Below are positions 4,747-8,890 of a stretch of 8,890 bases of DNA, one piece after another. Origin of the DNA: Thermodesulfovibrionales bacterium (GTDB taxonomy: Bacteria > Nitrospirota > Thermodesulfovibrionia > Thermodesulfovibrionales > UBA1546). The position numbers were made by a program, and so were the translations under genes. The notes beneath the pieces were generated by a model, which worked only from the letters and a program-made list of their open reading frames with translations, ran no database searches and was not told where the DNA came from. The stretch covers positions 1 to 8,890 of the forward strand of contig CAKKPR010000248.1 of assembly GCA_919901705.1 (NCBI GenBank), read 5' to 3'. The first letter of the stretch is position 1, and every line of letters starts with the position of its first letter.

Positions 4747-6372
4747 TTAAATAACCCCTGAATTCTCCTGAAGCCTTCTCTGCCCTATTCTCATCGGCAG
4801 ATAAAAGGCAACGGTGTTTATCAGGAGAATTAGAACTGCGCACAATGTGCTCTGCCAGCTAAACCCGCTAACCAACTTTATCCGATGGAGATAAAAAATC
4901 CACGCCTCAAGCGATAATGTAACAATCACAACACTGAAGGCAATCAGCATGAACGCCATTCCTCCCAGGCTCATGGAGACAGATGCGATGTTTTCATATT
5001 TGAACTTCGGATATATTGCGCCGAAACCTGTCCCGAGCCCGCTTACTGAAATACAAAGCATCAATGTTGTTGCCACAGACGTGGACATCAGGATTCCACT
5101 GACATTCATTGCCAGATTGGTTACAAAGACAAGGAATACGATAAGCAACGACACAGGTATGCAGGCATATAAAAGCTTAGACCAAAGGAATCCCGACATA
5201 TCAACCGGAGCAGTCCTTATGACCCAGAATGCCTCGCCTTCGAGGCTTACGGATGTGTAAAGAAACCTCGCTGCCACAGCAGAAAGCACCATCCCTGCCA
5301 GAACCATATTAATAAGCACCATCAGTTCCCTGATAAAAGGCGACAATCCTGCTATTGCATCCATTGGAATAGATTTGAAATTGTATATATACACCATAAT
5401 AAGCGCGCCGATTATGAAAACCTGTGACCACTGGCCGGTGTCTCTGAAAAATATCTTTGTATCTTTGTAGATTAACGCCATATTGCGTTCAGGATAAAAG
5501 CTCCTCAGGAATTTTCCTGCACTTTTTCCTGAAGGTTGTATCCTCTCGATATTACTCCTGTAAAGTTTATTCCCTGTTATTGCTGACAGAAGAAGAAAGA
5601 ATGCACTATTACTGAAAAGTATGAGCAGATAAAAGATATCTGATTTTTGATTTTTCAGCAGGGGCGAGATTGCTTCTGTAATCCAGTAACTCGGCAGAAG
5701 AAATGAATCTGTTTTAAATCTTATGATAGAGTCTACAAAATCCTCAGGTTTACTGATGTCGTGCGGCACAACAGATTTCAGGATGAAATAAAGCGCAAGA
5801 AAAAGTATAATGCCAAGCCCAAGCAGGATGTCTCTTGACCTCTTGGCAGGGAATAGCCTCGTAAGTATATGGGCTATGATAATGCCGAGCCCCGCAGTTA
5901 TAAGTATAAACATCATAAAAGCAGCAAAAACAGTTATGTAATAATTCAGCGGTGCATTATAGCTGACTCCGTATGCGATAAAGACCGGCGGGATAAAAGA
6001 CATGACCATCCATGATGAATTCAGGATTGTCTCGAATGATTTAAGCCTGATAATATCACGCATCTCAATGGGCTTTGAGAGGAAAAACGGGATATCTCTT
6101 GAAAGATAGAAAGAAGATATGGCAGTAATTATATTGCTCAATATCAGGAATCCGAGAAGGCTGAAAAATGTCATCGAAAAAAGTTTCCCCGAAAGCATCT
6201 CTCCAAAAAACTCAATGCCCCTTACATAATCCAACACCTTATATGTTCCGATATAGAATAAAATCCAGAATCCGGCACCGATTGCGACAAACGGCAGCCT
6301 CCGCATTACTATCCGTGTATTGACAGAATTCTTTACTGACAGAATTTTTGGCTTTATAAGCAGAGTCAACAT
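4747..6372 (-). CDS. ABC exporter permease with two ABC-2-like halves
   Basis: Role: membrane subunit of an ABC transporter working with the ATPase encoded 189 bp upstream. Seen: 541 residues with about a dozen hydrophobic segments. Two halves share a spaced motif set: LS at 78-79, PIEM (101-104), GLG (161-163), FPAKRSRDI (174-182) in the first half; LS at 363-364, PVDM (389-392), GLG (445-447), YPKFKYENI (454-462) in the second. This suggests an internal duplication giving a pseudo-dimeric channel from one chain. It resembles the family annotated as putative ABC exporter; substrate unknown. The start at 6372 is forced by an in-frame TAA two codons upstream; the Shine-Dalgarno is weak (AAGAGAT). 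It is last in the M48-ATPase-permease unit and converges with vapC. Confidence 0.85.
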   Translation of the reverse strand: MLTLLIKPKILSVKNSVNTRIVMRRLPFVAIGAGFWILFYIGTYKVLDYVRGIEFFGEMLSGKLFSMTFFSLLGFLILSNIITAISSFYLSRDIPFFLSKPIEMRDIIRLKSFETILNSSWMVMSFIPPVFIAYGVSYNAPLNYYITVFAAFMMFILITAGLGIIIAHILTRLFPAKRSRDILLGLGIILFLALYFILKSVVPHDISKPEDFVDSIIRFKTDSFLLPSYWITEAISPLLKNQKSDIFYLLILFSNSAFFLLLSAITGNKLYRSNIERIQPSGKSAGKFLRSFYPERNMALIYKDTKIFFRDTGQWSQVFIIGALIMVYIYNFKSIPMDAIAGLSPFIRELMVLINMVLAGMVLSAVAARFLYTSVSLEGEAFWVIRTAPVDMSGFLWSKLLYACIPVSLLIVFLVFVTNLAMNVSGILMSTSVATTLMLCISVSGLGTGFGAIYPKFKYENIASVSMSLGGMAFMLIAFSVVIVTLSLEAWIFYLHRIKLVSGFSWQSTLCAVLILLINTVAFYLPMRIGQRRLQENSGVI

Positions 6373-6443
6373 GATCTCTTAAAATATTCTCCTAAAGATG
6401 AGGAATTGTGTTTGAGCGGTTTATTTTGCCGATAGTCAGACAA

Positions 6444-6481
6444 CCCCCTTAGTCCCCCTTTGCAAAGGGGGAATGAGGGGG
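6444..6481. repeat. 38-bp palindromic repeat between ATPase and permease genes
   Basis: The centre CCCCCTTTGCAAAGGGGG (6454-6471) is a perfect 18-bp palindrome. The outer arms CCCCCTTAGT and AATGAGGGGG extend it to 38 bp with two mismatches per arm. It would form a very stable hairpin in RNA of either strand but lacks a following T-run. Just beyond it, 6494-6509 holds CTCGGAGCGAAGCGAG with short inverted ends. This resembles widely scattered intergenic repeats, here placed inside an apparent operon. Confidence 0.7.
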
Positions 6482-6561
6482 GTAGAGGCAAAATCCTCGG
6501 AGCGAAGCGAGAATGAGCGAAAACATTATTCCTCATCTCTTCTCTTCATCTTTTACCTGAC

Positions 6562-7269
6562 TCAGCTCCCCATCCTCAAAAATAACCCTTCAAGCCCGCC
6601 TTCTATATTTTTTATCTCTTCACTATTTTTAATTGCAACCAGAGAACCCTTATTTATGAACCCTACCCTGTTGCATAATTCCTCTGCAATATGAAGGCTG
6701 TGCGTTGCAAGAAAAATAGTAATGCCCCTTGAGCTTAAATCCCGTATAACTCCCTTGAGCATCCTTACTCCGAATGGATCCAGCCCCATGAACGGTTCAT
6801 CTATCAAAAGAACTGCGGGATTATGAATCAATGCAGCAGTAAACAAAAGCCTCTGCCTCATCCCCTGCGAAAAGCTCTCGACAAGTTCATCCTCTATATC
6901 TTTAATCCCGAATAGCTCAAGAAGCCTTTCCATTCTTGTCAGCGCTTCTGATTTCTCAACATTGTATATTGATGATATGAAGGCCAGAAATTCCCTTGCG
7001 GTAAGTTTTTCATAAAGAAATGATTTATCAGGCACATAACCGAGAATTGACTTTGCCTTTATTGGTTCTGCAACAATATCGTATGCGCCGATTATAATTT
7101 TACCTTCGTCAGGCCTCAGCAGTCCTGTCATCATCCTTATGGTCGTTGTCTTTCCAGCGCCGTTTGGCCCTACAAGCCCGAATATCTCGCCATTACCTAC
7201 AGCAAGGGAGATATCCTTTACAGCATATGTCCCGCCAAAGGATTTACTTATGCTATCAAGAGTTATCAT
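6562..7269 (-). CDS. ABC transporter ATP-binding protein (ABC-2 exporter type)
   Basis: Role: ATPase that powers the adjacent two-half permease; cytoplasmic, acts as a dimer. Seen: 235 residues with Walker A GPNGAGKT (34-41), signature SFSQGMRQR (132-140), Walker B VLLIDEP (153-159) and switch His190 in ATHS. The Q-loop position carries Asp81 (GYVPDKSFLYEKLT) instead of Gln; Asp or Glu at this place is familiar in EcsA/BcrA-like exporters, so this is probably a subgroup trait and not a defect. Start: ATG at 7269; the best Shine-Dalgarno (AGGA, 7284-7281) is 11 nt away, slightly long. It lies 55 bp after the M48 gene and 189 bp before the permease, on the same strand. ABC ATPase assignment is certain; the exported substrate is not known. 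Confidence 0.95.
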   Translation of the reverse strand: MITLDSISKSFGGTYAVKDISLAVGNGEIFGLVGPNGAGKTTTIRMMTGLLRPDEGKIIIGAYDIVAEPIKAKSILGYVPDKSFLYEKLTAREFLAFISSIYNVEKSEALTRMERLLELFGIKDIEDELVESFSQGMRQRLLFTAALIHNPAVLLIDEPFMGLDPFGVRMLKGVIRDLSSRGITIFLATHSLHIAEELCNRVGFINKGSLVAIKNSEEIKNIEGGLEGLFLRMGS

Positions 7270-7324
7270 TATAGAAACTATCCTGTAATCTGTTGGGAAG
7301 TTTAATACAGATGTTATATTTATA

Positions 7325-8584
7325 TCATCCCCTTTTATATTTCTCCTCTCCCATTATCTCCCTTATCCTTTTTACAACCGGCGGGTGAGAATAGTAAAAA
7401 GATGCATATAAAGGATGGGGATAAAGGTTTGAGAGATTGTCTTTTGAGAGCTTTATTAATGATGTTGCCATTGCCTCAGGATTCTCTGTCATCTCAGCAG
7501 CGAACTTGTCAGCCTCTTTCTCATGCCGCCTTGACAGGTAACTGAATAGCGGCGTCAGAGGAAAAGAAACTATGCCTCCGATAAAGCCAAGCAAAATCAG
7601 ATTTACAAAAATAGTATCGGCCTGGATATCAAAAAGCCTGCCGAGGATTCCTGTTTTTATTATGTGAAAAGATATGTATATCCCTATGAATGAGAGGCTC
7701 TCTATGATAACAAGCATTTTCAGAACATGTTTTTTCTTCCAGTGGCCGGCCTCATGCGCCAGGACAGAAAGAATCTCATTTTTATTCATAATCTGAAGCA
7801 AGGTATCATAAAGCACTATCCTTTTTACTTTTCCAATACCTGAAAAATATGCATTTGTATGTTTGCTCCTTTTTGATGCATCCATCTTGAATACCCTGCT
7901 CACTTTAATGCTGGCTTTTTTCATTAAATCTTTTATAGAGCCTTCCATCTCCTCATCTTCAACAGGCGTAAATTTATTGAAAAGCGGCTCAATGACATAA
8001 GGCGAGATATACATCATGAAAAGACTGAAGGCAAGAAAGAACAGCCACACAAAAAACCACCAGTACTCAGGGCTTGCCTTGATAAGAAAAAATGCCGCAG
8101 CGCTCATGATGCTGATTAGTATCGTCGAAAGCAGGATTGATTTCAAAAAATCAGTCAGCCATAACTTTCCCGTCATGGTATTGAAACCGTATTTGTTTTC
8201 TATCCTAAATGTGCTGTAGAGGTCAAAGGGTATTGAGAGAACTGTCTTTGCAAAACTCAGGATGAGAAAAAATAGTATGCCCCAGAGAATAAAAGAGAGA
8301 TTAAAAGATGCAACCCATGAATTATAGATATTCAACAGCCCGCCAAAGAAAAAGATAATAACAACGATATTGTCAAAAATTGATTCTATGAAACCAAACC
8401 GGCTGTGCTCTAATGTGTAATCTCTTGTCTTCTTTAACAAACCTTCGTCTATATACCCCTTAAATTCCTCAGGGACGATATCTCCGTATCTCTTCAGATG
8501 ACTCAGATTAAGGAACTGGAGCCAGTAGCCGAAAGCGGTTACGCAGAGATAGCTCAAAAGAATAATTATCTGATAGGTATTCAT
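7325..8584 (-). CDS. Ste24/CAAX prenyl protease 1-like M48 zinc metalloprotease
   Basis: Role: integral membrane zinc endopeptidase of family M48A; eukaryotic Ste24 trims CAAX proteins and clears blocked translocons, while bacterial homologues probably act in membrane protein or peptide processing. Seen: 419 residues, normal size, with multiple membrane segments (about 5-25, 70-90, 97-118, 145-168, 175-195, 290-310, 325-350), the conserved FRIENKYGFNTMT region (126-138), the zinc motif HEAGH (277-281), third ligand Glu355 in EKEADKFA (355-362), and the C-terminal HPPVVKRI (400-407). All catalytic residues are present. The ATG at 8584 begins a natural N-terminal membrane segment; no Shine-Dalgarno is clear, and TATAAG lies 5 nt upstream. 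It heads the ABC transporter unit, 55 bp before the ATPase. Prenylated substrates are not expected in bacteria, so the CAAX name should not be taken literally. Confidence 0.93.
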   Translation of the reverse strand: MNTYQIIILLSYLCVTAFGYWLQFLNLSHLKRYGDIVPEEFKGYIDEGLLKKTRDYTLEHSRFGFIESIFDNIVVIIFFFGGLLNIYNSWVASFNLSFILWGILFFLILSFAKTVLSIPFDLYSTFRIENKYGFNTMTGKLWLTDFLKSILLSTILISIMSAAAFFLIKASPEYWWFFVWLFFLAFSLFMMYISPYVIEPLFNKFTPVEDEEMEGSIKDLMKKASIKVSRVFKMDASKRSKHTNAYFSGIGKVKRIVLYDTLLQIMNKNEILSVLAHEAGHWKKKHVLKMLVIIESLSFIGIYISFHIIKTGILGRLFDIQADTIFVNLILLGFIGGIVSFPLTPLFSYLSRRHEKEADKFAAEMTENPEAMATSLIKLSKDNLSNLYPHPLYASFYYSHPPVVKRIREIMGEEKYKRG

Positions 8585-8665
8585 ACTGTCTTATATTTTA
8601 GACTACTTCGAACAAATTGAGACAGCTAAAAAACAAAAAAAATTGTCATTGTGAGCAGGTCCCTC

Positions 8666-8794
8666 GCTGTCATTGCGAGCGAAGCGAAGCAATCTCGGTT
8701 TTTGCTCGGGATATACTCCGCAATCTCGCCTTCATATAAATCAGCCTGTTAGAGATTGCCACGTCGGTCGTATCGACCTCCTCGCAATGACAGC
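8666..8794. repeat. 129-bp foldback repeat with perfect 14-bp inverted ends
   Basis: The ends GCTGTCATTGCGAG (8666-8679) and CTCGCAATGACAGC (8781-8794) are perfect inverted repeats. A second nested pair, GCAATCTC (8689-8696) and GAGATTGC (8752-8759), lies inside, and a third GCAATCTC occurs at 8720-8727. A degenerate copy of the left end (GTCATTGTGAG) precedes it at 8645-8655. The left-arm words also occur at 3351-3379. No transposase and no target-site duplication are seen. It lies between the partial gene at the right edge and the M48 gene, and the partial gene reads into it. Confidence 0.8.
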
Positions 8795-8890
8795 AAAAAA
8801 AGATTTTTTCAGGGCGCTCAAGTTGTTCCCTTAGGTCATCACCGGTAAGAAGGTTTTCCCTTTCCTCTTTTAGCCGGAATATGCTATATT
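8670..8890 (-). CDS. C-terminal part of an unrecognised gene whose frame ends inside the foldback repeat
   Basis: An open minus-strand frame enters from the right edge and stops with TGA at 8672-8670 (72 codons visible). The first 30 or so residues (YSIFRLKEERENLLTGDDLR followed by EQLERPEKIF) look like genuine charged protein sequence. From about 8794 the frame translates the repeat itself, giving CCHCEEVDTTDVAIS and a basic tail. Other frames through 8800-8890 are closed by stops. I do not recognise the family, and the bulk of the gene is outside the window. It is on the same strand as the M48 gene, whose ATG is 85 bp further on, so it may share the transcript. The frame could also be fortuitous, since only a short non-repeat part is visible. 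Confidence 0.4.
   Translation of the reverse strand, partial: YSIFRLKEERENLLTGDDLREQLERPEKIFFCCHCEEVDTTDVAISNRLIYMKARLRSISRAKTEIASLRSQ

Noticed and set aside
6444..6481. Palindrome as a Rho-independent terminator between ATPase and permease
   Set aside because: The stem is strong but neither side is followed by a T-run, and the permease has no visible promoter of its own.
6473..6694. Plus-strand ORF beginning in the 38-bp palindrome
   Set aside because: It starts in a repeat and runs antisense to the ATPase C terminus; no domain evidence.
8666..8794. Foldback repeat as a MITE of a recognised transposon family
   Set aside because: No target-site duplication is visible at the ends and no transposase is in the window, so it is reported only as a repeat.
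1..8890. CRISPR arrays, tRNA or rRNA genes, phage or conjugative genes
   Set aside because: No regularly spaced direct repeats, cloverleaf-like sequences, rRNA segments or mobile-element proteins were seen on either strand.

Overview
The window is chromosomal bacterial DNA, moderately AT-rich, and looks like ordinary genome with some accessory content. There are no rRNA, tRNA, transposase, phage or CRISPR signals. The gene set (SppA/ClpP-like NfeD protease with a slipin, TVP38/VTT protein, Ste24-type M48 protease, two-half ABC exporter permease) and the GTCATTGCGAG...GCAATCTC and GTCATTCCCG-type foldback repeats between genes fit an environmental anaerobe such as Nitrospirota (Thermodesulfovibrionia-like) or a deltaproteobacterial relative. 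That placement is inference only.

Left part (1-3292, all minus strand). The 5' end of an unrecognised charged protein runs off the left edge (1-153). Upstream of it is a 249-bp gap holding a perfect 20-bp palindrome. Then comes a three-gene unit, transcribed right to left: nfeD (membrane serine protease), slipin/stomatin (SPFH) and a TVP38/TMEM64 (VTT/DedA superfamily) membrane protein. The last gene has an intact reading frame but no ATG, GTG or TTG at its true N terminus; an ATA codon sits at the right distance from a Shine-Dalgarno sequence. NfeD-slipin is an established pair in which the protease can cleave the stomatin; the VTT protein, probably a lipid scramblase or flippase, suggests a membrane-domain or lipid-homeostasis operon.

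Middle (3293-4712). A divergent intergenic region carries two foldback-type repeats. It is followed on the plus strand by a stand-alone macrodomain protein (ADP-ribose binding or hydrolysis) and a VapB-VapC toxin-antitoxin pair. The vapBC promoter lies so close to vapB that the mRNA would be leaderless.

Right part (4747-8890, all minus strand). A second unit reads right to left: the 3' end of an unrecognised gene whose frame runs through a 129-bp foldback repeat, a Ste24/CAAX-type M48 zinc metalloprotease, an ABC ATPase, and a 541-residue permease that appears to be an internal duplication of two ABC-2-like halves. A membrane protease encoded with a complete ABC exporter suggests a process-and-export module for a peptide or lipoprotein-derived substrate. 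A 38-bp palindromic repeat sits between ATPase and permease.

Nothing here is clearly a new system. The most interesting points are the Ste24-ABC module, the NfeD-slipin-VTT unit with its non-canonical start, and the repeats that separate genes or encode a protein tail.
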